NCBI RefSeq assembly: GCF_012027595.1
Contig: NZ_SNUR01000002.1
Coordinates: 62,001-126,000, forward strand
From: Thermococcus sp. Bubb.Bath
GTDB lineage: Archaea > Methanobacteriota_B > Thermococci > Thermococcales > Thermococcaceae
Length of the DNA: 64,000 nt
Direction of reading: 5' to 3'
Part shown: positions 17,004 through 25,160 of the stretch, piece after piece
How the letters are laid out: each line of letters opens with the position of its first letter
Position numbering within the stretch: position 1 is the stretch's first letter
The notes under the pieces: generated by a model
Told to the model about the DNA's origin: nothing
The model's input: the letters and a program-made list of their open reading frames with translations, nothing else
Databases searched by the model: none
Translations under genes and position numbers: made by a program

Positions 17004-17270
17004 TTATCCCCCACTGACGGGGGGAAAGAGGGCAACGATGTCGCCATCTTTTAGTATTTCGTCGAAGCGCACGTACCTGCCGTTTCTCGACACGTTGACG
17101 TCCGCTAAGTCATCGTCCTCGGCGAACACTTCCTTCTGAAGAACGGGATGTATCTCCTTCAGCTTTTCTATCAGATCTATAACAGTTGCCCCATCGGGAA
17201 TTTCAAGCTCTTCCTCGCCCTTCCCAACAAGGGAGCGGTAGCGCGCAAAATACCTTACCGTGACCCTCAT
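17004..17270 (-). CDS. moaD: MoaD/ThiS-like ubiquitin-fold sulfur carrier
   Basis: 88 residues, beta-grasp fold ending PPVSGG. The terminal Gly-Gly is adenylated by an E1-like MoeB/UbaA enzyme and thiocarboxylated to donate sulfur to molybdopterin/tungstopterin or tRNA. Tungstopterin synthesis is needed by GAPOR in this window. Archaeal members may also act as protein modifiers (SAMP). ATG 17270 (SD GGTGG) is preferred over an in-frame ATG at 17285. No other pterin genes are adjacent. Confidence 0.85.
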   Translation of the reverse strand: MRVTVRYFARYRSLVGKGEEELEIPDGATVIDLIEKLKEIHPVLQKEVFAEDDDLADVNVSRNGRYVRFDEILKDGDIVALFPPVSGG

Positions 17271-17369
17271 GAAAACCACCGTCATGATTTTGTAAGTTCT
17301 TTAAAAAAAGTTCTGATAAGAAGAAAAAGGGCGTAAAGCCGTGAATTCGTGAGTTGAAATCTAACCCGT

Positions 17370-17585
17370 TCAGATGACTTCGCCGAAGGCGAACTTCCTC
17401 TTGACGGAGTTGATAACGATCTCAACCTCGTCTCCAACCTGGGTGTTCGGGACGAAGATAACGAACCCCTTTACCTTGGCGATGCCGTCACCGCCCTTTC
17501 CGAGGCTCTCGATCTTAACCCTGTATCTCTCCCCAACTTTAACTGGGGCTTCCTGTCCATATCCACCAAATCTGTCTCCATACAT
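17370..17585 (-). CDS. TRAM domain protein (RNA-binding)
   Basis: 71 residues, a single TRAM OB-fold: [39 protein letters not shown], the signature of stand-alone archaeal TRAM proteins, proposed RNA chaperones analogous to bacterial cold-shock proteins. ATG 17585 (MYGDRFGG) is chosen over the upstream TTG because related proteins start with a short Gly/Arg/Tyr tail and GGTG lies seven bases before it. The upstream TATA, inverted repeat and structured leader suggest regulation. Confidence 0.85.
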   Translation of the reverse strand: MYGDRFGGYGQEAPVKVGERYRVKIESLGKGGDGIAKVKGFVIFVPNTQVGDEVEIVINSVKRKFAFGEVI

Positions 17586-17674
17586 ATCCAACACCAACTC
17601 TTTCAACTTTCAGGGCTCTCCAGGAAAGACTCCAGAAGAGTCCCAACGGAAGTTGGCGGGAGAGTATATAAAGC
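17586..17674 (-). promoter_or_regulatory. Promoter and structured leader of the TRAM gene
   Basis: TATA GCTTTATATA (minus strand, 17665-17674) predicts transcription start near 17644. Just upstream of that start is the inverted repeat CCAAC-GGAA-GTTGG (17643-17656), a possible operator. In the leader are GACTC-CAGAA-GAGTC (17628-17642) and CTTTC/GAAAG (17607-17611 with 17624-17628), which share one base and could be mutually exclusive. Confidence 0.4.
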
Positions 17675-17680
17675 TTTGGG

Positions 17681-18127
17681 TCACTTCGCCAGTTTTTCGG
17701 CCAGCTCAATCGCCTTTTGAACTCCAGCTTTTACCTCCTCGCTCATCTCCATGCCCAGGTCTATCTCCTTCGCGACTATCCCAATAAAGTGGATCTCTGC
17801 CTTTTTCAGTCTCTCGTCGAGCTTCATGAGGAGTTTTAATCCGTCAATAGCACCCATGAAGTGGGCGCTTCTGATTTCAGCCTTCAGCTTCTCAAAGACT
17901 TCTTCCCCTTTGAAGTGAACCACCTCGCCTGGCTTCAGCTTATCGCTCAGTATGGCGTCAATGATTATTATCCTATCCTCGCCGCCGTAATGGTTGGCCA
18001 GCTGGAAAATGTCCGTCCCAACTTCAATGACGTTGTACCCTCTCTCCGCAAGAATTCTTCCCGCTTTCAGCCCGGCTCCGTCATCCTTCATCAGTTCGTT
18101 GCCGAGGGCTAGGATGAGGGTTCTCAT
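17681..18127 (-). CDS. NiFe-hydrogenase maturation endopeptidase (HycI/HoxM/FrxA type)
   Basis: 148 residues, the usual length of the HyaD/HycI/HoxM family, which trims the C-terminus of the hydrogenase large subunit after Ni insertion. The family N-terminus LALGNELMKDDGAG carries the acidic Ni-sensing residue, followed by DAIL and a His region. It lies downstream of hydBGDA on the same strand, and HydA carries a short tail after its last Ni-ligand motif, so HydA is the natural substrate. Whether it also serves MbhL is open. Confidence 0.87.
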   Translation of the reverse strand: MRTLILALGNELMKDDGAGLKAGRILAERGYNVIEVGTDIFQLANHYGGEDRIIIIDAILSDKLKPGEVVHFKGEEVFEKLKAEIRSAHFMGAIDGLKLLMKLDERLKKAEIHFIGIVAKEIDLGMEMSEEVKAGVQKAIELAEKLAK

Positions 18128-18137
18128 GGTTAGACAC

Positions 18138-18224
18138 CTATGATTTCAATCTTTTCCTTCTCATCCGGCTGAACTCCTCCGCGTATTCCTCTGGAACCTC
18201 AACCTCAATCACAACTCTCTCCAT
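18138..18224 (-). CDS. 28-residue small ORF between hydA and the maturation protease
   Basis: ATG at 18224 with a strong SD (GGTGGGGG) opens a frame rich in charged residues beginning MERVVIEVEVPEEYAEEF and ending MRRKRLKS. The start resembles the first strand and helix of VapB-type antitoxins, so it may be a truncated antitoxin or a real micropeptide of the hydrogenase operon. It starts 48 bases after hydA and ends 10 bases before the protease start codon. Confidence 0.35.
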   Translation of the reverse strand: MERVVIEVEVPEEYAEEFSRMRRKRLKS

Positions 18225-18272
18225 GCCCCCACCACTGGAAAGTAAGCCTAAAACCTTAAAAAAGTTGAGAGG

Positions 18273-19565
18273 CTAAAGCCTCACCACGTGCACTGAACAG
18301 GAGATGCACGGGTCGTAGGCCCTCACGACCATCTCGGTGAGGAGTTTGAGCCTCTCGGGGTCGTCGCTGTAGTGTTTCTCCGCCATCATCCTGACGTGCT
18401 CCTCCATCATGGCGAGGTTGAAGGCCGTCGGCGTGATTATGTTGGCATAGCTGACCCTTCCGTTCTCGACATTGAGAGCGTAAACGAGCACTCCACGAGG
18501 TGCCTCGGTCGTGCTGACTCCGAATCCGTCCCTTATCTCCACCTTGTCCCTCGGCTTCACCGGCCACTTCGCCAGGGTCTCGTCTATGAGATCGATAGCC
18601 CTCTCGGTGAAGTAAACGAGCTCAAGGGCCTGGGCTAGGTTGTTGGCAAAGGGGTTGGTCTCTCTCAGGAGGTCCTTGTGGCCCTCATAGAGCTCCTTTG
18701 CCCTTCCATAAAGCGTTTCAGCGTTGTTGACGACGCGCGATATCGCCCCGACCATAAAGGGCTTCCCGTGGTAGTGGCTGTGCTTGGCGAAGCTGTGCTC
18801 GACGACGAACTCCTTTATGTGCTCTTTGTACTCTTCACTCGGGAACTCTACACCATCGGAGGCCTTAAGGTAGTCGCCGTAGATTCCATAGACATCCCCC
18901 ATTGGCTTAACCGCGACGTGGGTTACTGGGCCTTCGACTTCTTCGTACTGCTCAAGCTTCGTGAAGAGCTCGAAGGTGTACTCCGCCTTTGGTAGAGCCT
19001 CTTTGAGCCTCGCCTTCATCTTCTCAAGCACGCTCTTGTCCGGGAGCTTCCCAAAGCCGCCAAGAACGGCGTTCTCCTGGTGGATCGCCCTTGAACCAAG
19101 CTCGTCCATAATCCAGCTCCCGAGGTTCTTTAGGTCGAGGGCTATGCCTATCTCCTTTTTGTACTCATCTACCATGTGGAGCGGCCCGGAGTAGCCCATG
19201 TAATCCGGAAGGACGAGGAGGTAGAGGTGTAGGGCGTGGCTCTCTATCATGTCGCCGATATAGAGGACTTCCCTGAGGGCCTGGATTTCCTCGCGCGGAG
19301 TGAATCCTGCCGCCTTCTCTGCCGCTTCAACCGCCGTCAGCTTGTGGGCAGCGGAACAGAAGGAGCATATCCTTGGATAGACCGATAGGGCCTCTTCGAG
19401 CTTCTTGCCGAGGGTTATGGCCTCGAAAAACCTCGGCCCCTCTATGATGTTGAGCCTGACCTCCTTGACACCCCCATCATCGACCGCGATCTCCACGCCG
19501 CCCTTGCCCTCAACGCGGGCTATGTGGTCAACGGTGATTGGGAGGTAAAGGTTCTTCATGCTCAT
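18273..19565 (-). CDS. hydA: Cytosolic NiFe sulfhydrogenase, alpha (large, catalytic) subunit
   Basis: Carries the NiFe(CN)2CO site where H2 is made or oxidised; group 3b enzyme coupling H2 to NAD(P)H (and reducing sulfur). 430 residues. Ni ligands C67/C70 (RICSFC) and C420/C423 (DPCISC) with H426; the last four residues VVRL are the expected cleaved tail. Near-identical in layout to P. furiosus SHI HydA as I recall it. ATG 19565 overlaps the hydD stop (ATGA) and has SD AGGAGGTG. Last gene of hydBGDA (hyhBGSL in T. kodakarensis naming). Confidence 0.95.
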   Translation of the reverse strand: MSMKNLYLPITVDHIARVEGKGGVEIAVDDGGVKEVRLNIIEGPRFFEAITLGKKLEEALSVYPRICSFCSAAHKLTAVEAAEKAAGFTPREEIQALREVLYIGDMIESHALHLYLLVLPDYMGYSGPLHMVDEYKKEIGIALDLKNLGSWIMDELGSRAIHQENAVLGGFGKLPDKSVLEKMKARLKEALPKAEYTFELFTKLEQYEEVEGPVTHVAVKPMGDVYGIYGDYLKASDGVEFPSEEYKEHIKEFVVEHSFAKHSHYHGKPFMVGAISRVVNNAETLYGRAKELYEGHKDLLRETNPFANNLAQALELVYFTERAIDLIDETLAKWPVKPRDKVEIRDGFGVSTTEAPRGVLVYALNVENGRVSYANIITPTAFNLAMMEEHVRMMAEKHYSDDPERLKLLTEMVVRAYDPCISCSVHVVRL

Positions 19566-20359
19566 TCTTTCACCTCCTGAAAGACCTTCTCAACCATTTC
19601 TTCGAGCTTCGGGTTGTGGGCGTTGAAGATCTTCATGCGCTCGATGATCTCCTCCCTGGTGAGCCCCTTCTCCTTGAAAACTCTTGCCAATGAGTCGAAC
19701 CACGCCACATCATAGCCTATCGCGCCGCGGCAGCCGATACACGGTATCCCATGGGTGGGGCAGCGGGCGTCGCAACCTGCCCTCGTGAGCGGGCCGAGAC
19801 ATGGCTCACCTTTCTCAAGGAGAACGCAGGTGTTCCCTCTAAGCCTGCACTCGAGGCAGACCGGGTAGTCTATGTCCTCGGGCCACGAACATATGAGGAG
19901 CGTCCCGAGGGTGTAGATGAAGTCCTTCTTCTCCGGGGGGCAGCCATAGATATTGTAGTCAACCTTGATGTATTTGGAGACCGGTTCCGCCATCTTAGGC
20001 TGGAACTTGACCTTGGTGTCTCCGTAAACCTTCTTCCAGAGCTCCTCTAACGACTTGTCCTTCTCCCAGCTCTGAACACCGCCCTGGACGGCACAGGCAC
20101 CGACGGCAACCACTATCTTCGCGTTCTCGCGGATTTTCTTAACGAGCTCGACCTCTTCCTCGGTCGAGACGCTCCCTTCGATGAGGGCTATATCAACGGG
20201 CTCGTCCTCGACGCTATTCCTATCGAGCATGTACCAGCACTTCACCTCGAGGCGTCCCAGGGCGTTCAAAAGCTCGTCCATCATCGCGAACTGGAGCTGA
20301 CAGCCGTAGCACGAGGTGAGGGCGTAAAACCCAACTTTGATCCTTTTGTTCTGACCCAT
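19562..20359 (-). CDS. hydD: Cytosolic NiFe sulfhydrogenase, delta (small) subunit
   Basis: 265 residues; holds the Fe-S clusters that wire the NiFe site to the rest of the enzyme. Proximal cluster cysteines in [15 protein letters not shown] and NIYGCPP; further clusters in [15 protein letters not shown] and [18 protein letters not shown] 20359 with SD GAGGTGGTGG is preferred over the GTG nine bases upstream. Starts 10 bases after hydG and overlaps hydA. Confidence 0.94.
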   Translation of the reverse strand: MGQNKRIKVGFYALTSCYGCQLQFAMMDELLNALGRLEVKCWYMLDRNSVEDEPVDIALIEGSVSTEEEVELVKKIRENAKIVVAVGACAVQGGVQSWEKDKSLEELWKKVYGDTKVKFQPKMAEPVSKYIKVDYNIYGCPPEKKDFIYTLGTLLICSWPEDIDYPVCLECRLRGNTCVLLEKGEPCLGPLTRAGCDARCPTHGIPCIGCRGAIGYDVAWFDSLARVFKEKGLTREEIIERMKIFNAHNPKLEEMVEKVFQEVKE

Positions 20360-20369
20360 CGCCACCACC

Positions 20370-21257
20370 TCAGTCCAAGAGTCCCGGCGTTGATACTATG
20401 TCGAAGTAGCCGAAGACGGGCCCGTCTTTGCAGACGTATTTGAGGCTCGTGCTCGTCCCAACCACACAGTGACCGCACTTGCCGATTCCGCACTTCATCT
20501 TCCGCTCAAGGGTCACGTAGATGTTCTCCGGCCTGTAACCGTAGTTGATGAGGGCCTCGAAGACTGCCTTGTACATCCTGGGCGGGCCGCAGACCGCCAC
20601 GGCGGCCTTCTTCGGATTCGTATTGGCCTCCGGGATGAAATTCTGGGGCCTTCCGTGGAGGCCTGGCCAGTCCGGGTCTCTCGTCACGCTCTGGATTATC
20701 TTGACGTTCTCCGCCTCGGCGAGGTCTTTCATGGCCTCGAGCTCCCTGTAGAAGAGCAGGTCCTTTCCATACCTGGCCGTGTTGATGAAGGTTACCTTGC
20801 CGTACTTCCAGCGGTTGTCCATGGCGTAGAGGAAGACGCTCCTGAGCGGGGCCGTTCCAAGTCCCGCCGCAATCAGGAGGAGGTCCATTCCTTTCCACTC
20901 GTCAACGGGGAAGCCGTTTCCGTAGGGGCCGCGAACGAGGACTGTATCTCCGGGCTTGAGGCGGTGAATTACGGTTGTAACCCTTCCCGCCTTCCTGATG
21001 CAGAGCTCGAAGAAGCCCTTTCTCATGGCCGAAGAGCAGATGCTTATCGGAACCTCACCGACTCCGGGGATGGTAAGCTGAACGAACTGCCCCGGCCTGA
21101 ACGTCCACTTTTCTGCGAGTTCTGCATCCTCAAAGCGGAACAGGAACAGCTTCTCCTTCTCCGTGAGCGGGTAGACCTTGAGCACCTTCACCCTATGAAG
21201 GGCGTAGGGGTTGTCATCGGGCATGGTTATCTCCTTGGGAAGAACCAGCTCACTCAC
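20370..21257 (-). CDS. hydG: Cytosolic NiFe sulfhydrogenase, gamma (flavin/NAD(P)) subunit
   Basis: 295 residues of the ferredoxin-reductase/dihydroorotate dehydrogenase electron-transfer family. FAD domain with RPGQFVQL and the ISICSS loop; nucleotide-binding domain with [11 protein letters not shown] and CGPPRMY; C-terminal 2Fe-2S motif CGIGKCGHC plus a later Cys. Exchanges electrons with NAD(P)H. The GTG start overlaps the hydB stop (GTGA). Confidence 0.93.
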   Translation of the reverse strand: MSELVLPKEITMPDDNPYALHRVKVLKVYPLTEKEKLFLFRFEDAELAEKWTFRPGQFVQLTIPGVGEVPISICSSAMRKGFFELCIRKAGRVTTVIHRLKPGDTVLVRGPYGNGFPVDEWKGMDLLLIAAGLGTAPLRSVFLYAMDNRWKYGKVTFINTARYGKDLLFYRELEAMKDLAEAENVKIIQSVTRDPDWPGLHGRPQNFIPEANTNPKKAAVAVCGPPRMYKAVFEALINYGYRPENIYVTLERKMKCGIGKCGHCVVGTSTSLKYVCKDGPVFGYFDIVSTPGLLD

Positions 21258-22360
21258 AGCTCATCACCCCTTATAGAAGATGCGTACGCAAATCCCCTCT
21301 TCGGTATCTCCTCGGTTATCTCGGGCGGACAGGTCTTCTCCTCAAGACCCATGATGGTTCTCAGGTTCCTGATGAAGCTTATTCCCGCCGGACAGAAATA
21401 CGTGCACCTTCCGCAGCCTACGCAGTAGCTCAGGCCAAGCTTCTCGTTGTAGGAGTTCTTACAGAGGTAGCGGTTTCTGAACCGGTCCTTCTTCGTTGCT
21501 CTGAAGTTGTGGCCGCCAGCCACCAGTCCGTGGCTCCTGAACTGGCATGAGTCCCAGCGCCTCTCGCGGTAGCCTCTCTCTCCGTCGAGGTTGACAACAT
21601 CCTGAACCTCGTAGCAACGGCACGTCGGACAGACTGTGTTGCAGATTCCGCAGGCGAGGCACTTCTCGCTCTCCTTTTCCCACATCGGGTGCTCCATCTC
21701 CAGCTCGAGGAGGTAGCGCAGGTCGCCCCAGTCCTCGTGGTACTTGAAGGCCTGGGCGCGCCTGTTTTCAAATTCCCTGAAGTTGCATATGTCCTCGGTT
21801 GTTACCTCCTTGAAGAGTTTGATGTTCTTGTCCACTATCCTGTGGCCGGTTGGTGAACCGACCCTCACGAGCCAGCCGTCTGGAAGCTCGTGGAGGAAGA
21901 GATCGAAGCCATCATCTGCGAAGTCCGTATCCCTCAGGTTGCAGAAGCAGTATTCATCCGGCATGCAGCTTATTCCGATGATTATTCCCTTCTCCCTTCT
22001 CGCCTTGTAGTACTTGTCCGGAAACTCGTCGAGGTATACCGTGTCAAGGATTTTAAGGCCGAAGATGTCGCAAGAGTGGACGCCAAAGATAACGAAGGGC
22101 TCGACGTCTTCGATGACCTCCTTGTACTCCGCGTTCTTGATGTTGAACTCGAAGAGCTTCTCCCTTGGAAGAAAGAAGAACTTTTTCGGCGGCATTATCG
22201 TCCTGTTGTAGTTGAACTCGACATTTCTAACGTCACCTATCTCTCTGAAGTCGTAGAACTTCTCCGAAATCTTGACGGGGGCGTAGAGCTTGCCCCAATC
22301 CTTCAGGCGCTCAAGGAATGTGTACGTGTTCTCCTTCGGGAGCTTAACGTATCTCAACAT
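21254..22360 (-). CDS. hydB: Cytosolic NiFe sulfhydrogenase, beta (Fe-S) subunit
   Basis: 368 residues; electron-transfer subunit also called sulfur reductase beta. Two 4Fe-4S binding motifs at the C-terminal half ([14 protein letters not shown] and [14 protein letters not shown]) and a Cys-rich centre ([10 protein letters not shown]). First gene of the operon. ATG 22360 with SD GGAGGTGGTG is much better placed than the in-frame start at 22411. Divergent from mbhA across a 300-base control region. Confidence 0.93.
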   Translation of the reverse strand: MLRYVKLPKENTYTFLERLKDWGKLYAPVKISEKFYDFREIGDVRNVEFNYNRTIMPPKKFFFLPREKLFEFNIKNAEYKEVIEDVEPFVIFGVHSCDIFGLKILDTVYLDEFPDKYYKARREKGIIIGISCMPDEYCFCNLRDTDFADDGFDLFLHELPDGWLVRVGSPTGHRIVDKNIKLFKEVTTEDICNFREFENRRAQAFKYHEDWGDLRYLLELEMEHPMWEKESEKCLACGICNTVCPTCRCYEVQDVVNLDGERGYRERRWDSCQFRSHGLVAGGHNFRATKKDRFRNRYLCKNSYNEKLGLSYCVGCGRCTYFCPAGISFIRNLRTIMGLEEKTCPPEITEEIPKRGFAYASSIRGDEL

Positions 22361-22440
22361 CACCACCTCCAATGAACATGAACATACGCGTGTCCATTTT
22401 CGTTCTCTCAAGGGTAGCTAAGCTTAAGGACTAAAAAAGC

Positions 22441-22466
22441 GTTTTCTAACCCGAAAATTCTGAACC
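22441..22466 (-). promoter_or_regulatory. Degenerate SurR-like half sites upstream of hydB
   Basis: On the minus strand this reads GTTCAGAAT then, six bases on, GTTAGAAAA: two near-matches to GTTN3AAC, each with one mismatch. The plus strand also reads GTTTTCTAAC, which has one base too many in the spacer. SurR is known to activate the cytosolic hydrogenase operon in P. furiosus; this is the likely region, but the sites are weak. Confidence 0.35.
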
Positions 22467-22530
22467 AAAGGTGTAATAGTCCTTTTTAGGCCGACCAAAC
22501 TTTTATTGCCTTTTTTGCTATACCCAATAG

Positions 22531-22566
22531 GTTGCAAACCTTTGGTTTAAAACGAGCCGTTTAATA
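22531..22566 (+). promoter_or_regulatory. Tandem SurR operator and TATA box of the mbh operon
   Basis: GTTGCAAAC (22531-22539), five bases, then GTT (22545) exactly matches GTTN3AACN5GTT, and the last GTT itself starts a second complete site GTTTAAAAC (22545-22553). TATA-like TTTAATA follows at 22560-22566. SurR is a redox-switch activator of mbh that releases DNA when sulfur is present; a site just upstream of TATA fits activation. Confidence 0.75.
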
Positions 22567-22664
22567 CCTTCTCTTGCCAAACAAAAGCTTAGGAAAAGCG
22601 TTTTAAGCATGATGAGAAATCAGAAGTGAGAGGTGCTGAAAACGTTCCGTTTGGAGGTGATAGT

Positions 22665-23168
22665 TTGCCATTCATAGTGGCGTTCCTCTTTGCGTACATC
22701 GTGTGGCTCCTCCTAACGGCGGGGAGCAAGGGCCTCCTGTGGAGCACTGAGGAGCTCATAGTAGGGCTTGTATTCGCGGCGATAGTCGGCTATGCCACAA
22801 AGGATGTGATAAGGGAAAACTCAACGCGCTTCCTGAACCCGGTGAAGTGGTTTGGCTTCATAGCCTATGCCCCGGTTCTCTTCTGGGGCATGGTGAAGGC
22901 GAACTTCGATGTCGCTTACCGTGTCATAACTGGCAAGATACGGCCTGGAATAGTCCGCGTCCCGGTTGACCTCGAAAACGACGCCCAGTACACCGTAATG
23001 AGCAACTCAATAACCCTTACCCCCGGAACCCTCACGATAGATGCCTGTCCCGATGAAAAAGCTCTCTATGTCCACTGGATCAATGTGCCAAAGGGCCTTG
23101 AGAGGCCGGAAAGCTCCGAGCCCCTTGCGGGTCCCTTTGAAAAGTGGGCGAGGAGGCTGGGAAGATGA
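22665..23168 (+). CDS. mbhA: Mbh hydrogenase subunit A (MrpE-like)
   Basis: 167 residues, membrane protein homologous to MrpE of Na+/H+ antiporters, part of the ion-translocating arm of the membrane-bound hydrogenase. TTG 22665 is chosen as start: GGAGGTGA lies five bases before it and the protein then begins with its first helix (PFIVAFLFAYIVWLL). First gene of a 14-gene operon; its stop overlaps mbhB (ATGA). Confidence 0.9.
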   Translation: MPFIVAFLFAYIVWLLLTAGSKGLLWSTEELIVGLVFAAIVGYATKDVIRENSTRFLNPVKWFGFIAYAPVLFWGMVKANFDVAYRVITGKIRPGIVRVPVDLENDAQYTVMSNSITLTPGTLTIDACPDEKALYVHWINVPKGLERPESSEPLAGPFEKWARRLGR

Positions 23169-23422
23169 TTGCCTTCTTCTATGCCGTGGTCCTGGTTGGA
23201 ATAGCGGGTCTCATCTCAGTGCTGAGGCTCATACTCGGGCCAACGGTTCCGGACAGGGTCGTCGGCGTTGATACTCTCAACACCCTCGTTGTCGCGGGCA
23301 TGATACTCCTCGGAGCGGCCTACGACAGGGCGATATACATCGACATCGCGATAGTCTACGCCCTTCTGAGCTACATAGGCACGCTTGTAATAGCGAAGTA
23401 CCTCCAGGGGGGACTGGCATGA
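23165..23422 (+). CDS. mbhB: Mbh hydrogenase subunit B (MrpF-like)
   Basis: 85 residues, three membrane helices, MrpF family: LGPTVPDRVVGVDTL is the family signature. Part of the antiporter-like module of Mbh. Overlaps mbhA and mbhC by four bases each. Confidence 0.9.
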   Translation: MIAFFYAVVLVGIAGLISVLRLILGPTVPDRVVGVDTLNTLVVAGMILLGAAYDRAIYIDIAIVYALLSYIGTLVIAKYLQGGLA

Positions 23423-23790
23423 ACTACGTTGCGGCACTAGTCTACGTCTTTCTCGGGATAAGCGTTACCTTCAACCTCCTCGGAAGCTTCGCGCTCATGC
23501 GTTTCCCAGATGTCTACACGAGGCTTCACGGTGCCACTAAGTGCACCACCTTCGGGACAATTTTCGCGGTCTTCGCCGTCGTTACCCACGCCCTCTACCA
23601 GCTCCACAAGACAGGGGACTCCAAGTACCTCCAAATGGCTCTTCACAGTTTTATCGCTCTCATAGCTCTTCTCCTAACGAACCCAACCGGAGCGCATGCG
23701 ATAGCCAAAGCGGCACACCTCAGTGGCGTGAAGCCTGTTAGGGCCGTCGTAGATGCCTATGAAGAGAAGCTTAGGGGTGATAGTGAATGA
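23419..23790 (+). CDS. mbhC: Mbh hydrogenase subunit C (MrpG-like)
   Basis: 123 residues, three helices, MrpG family with FALMRFPDVYTRLHGATKC motif. Antiporter-like module of Mbh. Overlaps mbhB and mbhD by four bases. Confidence 0.9.
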   Translation: MNYVAALVYVFLGISVTFNLLGSFALMRFPDVYTRLHGATKCTTFGTIFAVFAVVTHALYQLHKTGDSKYLQMALHSFIALIALLLTNPTGAHAIAKAAHLSGVKPVRAVVDAYEEKLRGDSE

Positions 23791-24050
23791 ACGCCGTGAG
23801 CTTAGACATGATGATCCAGGCGATAATCCTCACCGGAGTGCTCATCACTGCCTACCTCACAATACGCTACCGCGACCTTCTATCGGCGGCCTTGGCTTCA
23901 GCTGCCATGAGCCTACTTCTCAGCCTGGAGTTCTACACCCTCCACGCGCCGGACGTTGCCATAGCTGAGGCTGCCGTTGGTGCTGGAATTGTTACTGCCG
24001 TGGTTGTTTACGGCATCGCGAAGACAGAGAGATGGGAGGGAAGAGCATGA
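23787..24050 (+). CDS. mbhD: Mbh hydrogenase subunit D (DUF4040, MrpA C-terminal-like)
   Basis: 87 residues, three helices, DUF4040 type with HAPDVAIAEAAVGAG, the segment that in Mrp is the C-terminal part of MrpA/MrpB. Part of the proton/sodium path. Overlaps neighbours by four bases. Confidence 0.88.
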   Translation: MNAVSLDMMIQAIILTGVLITAYLTIRYRDLLSAALASAAMSLLLSLEFYTLHAPDVAIAEAAVGAGIVTAVVVYGIAKTERWEGRA

Positions 24051-24343
24051 AGAGAACCATTGCCTATCTGTCGCTACTGTTCATACTCGGCGCGCTCCTC
24101 TACATAGCAAACCCGAACTACGGTCTGAAGTTCGGACTGGGTGGAAATAACTGGCTGAAGTATCGTTACACTGACAACTACTACATCGAGCACGGCGTTG
24201 AGGAAGTCGGTGGAATGAACATCGTCACCGACATCGTGTTCGACTACCGTGGCTACGATACCATCGGAGAGGCCACCGTCCTCTTCACTGCAATAGCAGG
24301 TGCAGTCGCCCTTCTCAGACCCTGGAGGGGGGATGGGGAATGA
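24047..24343 (+). CDS. mbhE: Mbh hydrogenase subunit E
   Basis: 98 residues: one N-terminal helix, a hydrophilic loop containing NIVTDIVFDYRGYDTIGE, and a second helix. The loop matches the MrpB N-terminal-type segment of Mbh/Mrp systems. ATG 24047 overlaps the mbhD stop; the upstream in-frame ATG at 24032 lies inside mbhD and is less likely. Confidence 0.87.
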   Translation: MKRTIAYLSLLFILGALLYIANPNYGLKFGLGGNNWLKYRYTDNYYIEHGVEEVGGMNIVTDIVFDYRGYDTIGEATVLFTAIAGAVALLRPWRGDGE

Positions 24344-24804
24344 GCTGCAGGCCAGGTGAAGATGGGGATATGGGACTCATCGTTAAGACAACCGCGAGGG
24401 TGACAATACCTCTCATCGGTATATTCGGCTCCTATATCGTCATGCACGGGCACCTAACGCCCGGTGGTGGCTTCCAGGGAGGAGCAACGATAGCCGGAGC
24501 GGGCATACTCTTCCTCATCGCATTCGGACTCGGCGAGATGAAAAAGCGCTATAACAAGAACCTTTATTCGGCCCTTGAAGGCCTCGGCGGGCTTGCCTTC
24601 CTCGGTGTGGCTATGCTGGGGATGAGTGTTGCCTTCTTCTACAACACGCTCTGGCACAACGGGCCAGTTCTCAACGGCAAACCTGGGACACTGCTCTCCG
24701 CCGGATTTCTGCCGATAATGAACCTCGCAGTTGGACTGAAGGTCTTCACTGGCCTGGTGAGTGCTTTAACAGCAATAGCCCTTTGGAGGAGGTGGAAGGG
24801 GTGA
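24340..24804 (+). CDS. mbhF: Mbh hydrogenase subunit F (MrpB-like)
   Basis: 154 residues, four helices, MrpB family with GHLTPGGGFQGGATIAG. ATG 24340 overlaps the mbhE stop; an alternative ATG at 24370 would remove ten polar residues and starts at the first helix. Overlaps mbhG (GTGA). Confidence 0.89.
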   Translation: MSCRPGEDGDMGLIVKTTARVTIPLIGIFGSYIVMHGHLTPGGGFQGGATIAGAGILFLIAFGLGEMKKRYNKNLYSALEGLGGLAFLGVAMLGMSVAFFYNTLWHNGPVLNGKPGTLLSAGFLPIMNLAVGLKVFTGLVSALTAIALWRRWKG

Positions 24805-25160
24805 TCCAGTTTCAGTTCATCACGGCCTTCCTGCTCATAGCCCTTGGAATTTATGCCTTTCTGGCAAAGAGAAACCTGCTCAAGCTGATCCTGGCGTTGG
24901 ACATCATAGACTCGGGGATTCACCTGCTCCTCATCAGCCTGGGTTACAGGATGGAGCTCAACGAACTCCCAACGGCACCAATCTACACCGGCTACGAGAC
25001 CCTCAAAAGCCCGATGGTCGGCCCGCTGCCGCAGGCGCTCGTCCTCACGAGCATAGTCATCGGCGTCTGTGTCCTCTCGCTGGCGGTTGCCCTGACGATA
25101 AACGCCTACCGCCACTACGGAACCCTGGATGTGAGAGCCCTGAGGAGGTTGAGGGGATGA
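24801..25160 (+). CDS. mbhG: Mbh hydrogenase subunit G (MrpC-like)
   Basis: 119 residues, three helices, MrpC/NuoK family: FITAFLLIALGIYAFLAKRNLLKLILALD and PLPQALVLTSIVIG. GTG 24801 is the start, overlapping the mbhF stop and preceded by GGAGGAGGTGG. In the complex it forms part of the ion channel next to MbhH. Confidence 0.9.
   Translation: MIQFQFITAFLLIALGIYAFLAKRNLLKLILALDIIDSGIHLLLISLGYRMELNELPTAPIYTGYETLKSPMVGPLPQALVLTSIVIGVCVLSLAVALTINAYRHYGTLDVRALRRLRG

Noticed and set aside
22608-22646. Possible box C/D RNA (ATGATGA ... CTGA) before mbhA
   Set aside because: Too short, no convincing D'/C' pair, and located in the mbh leader.
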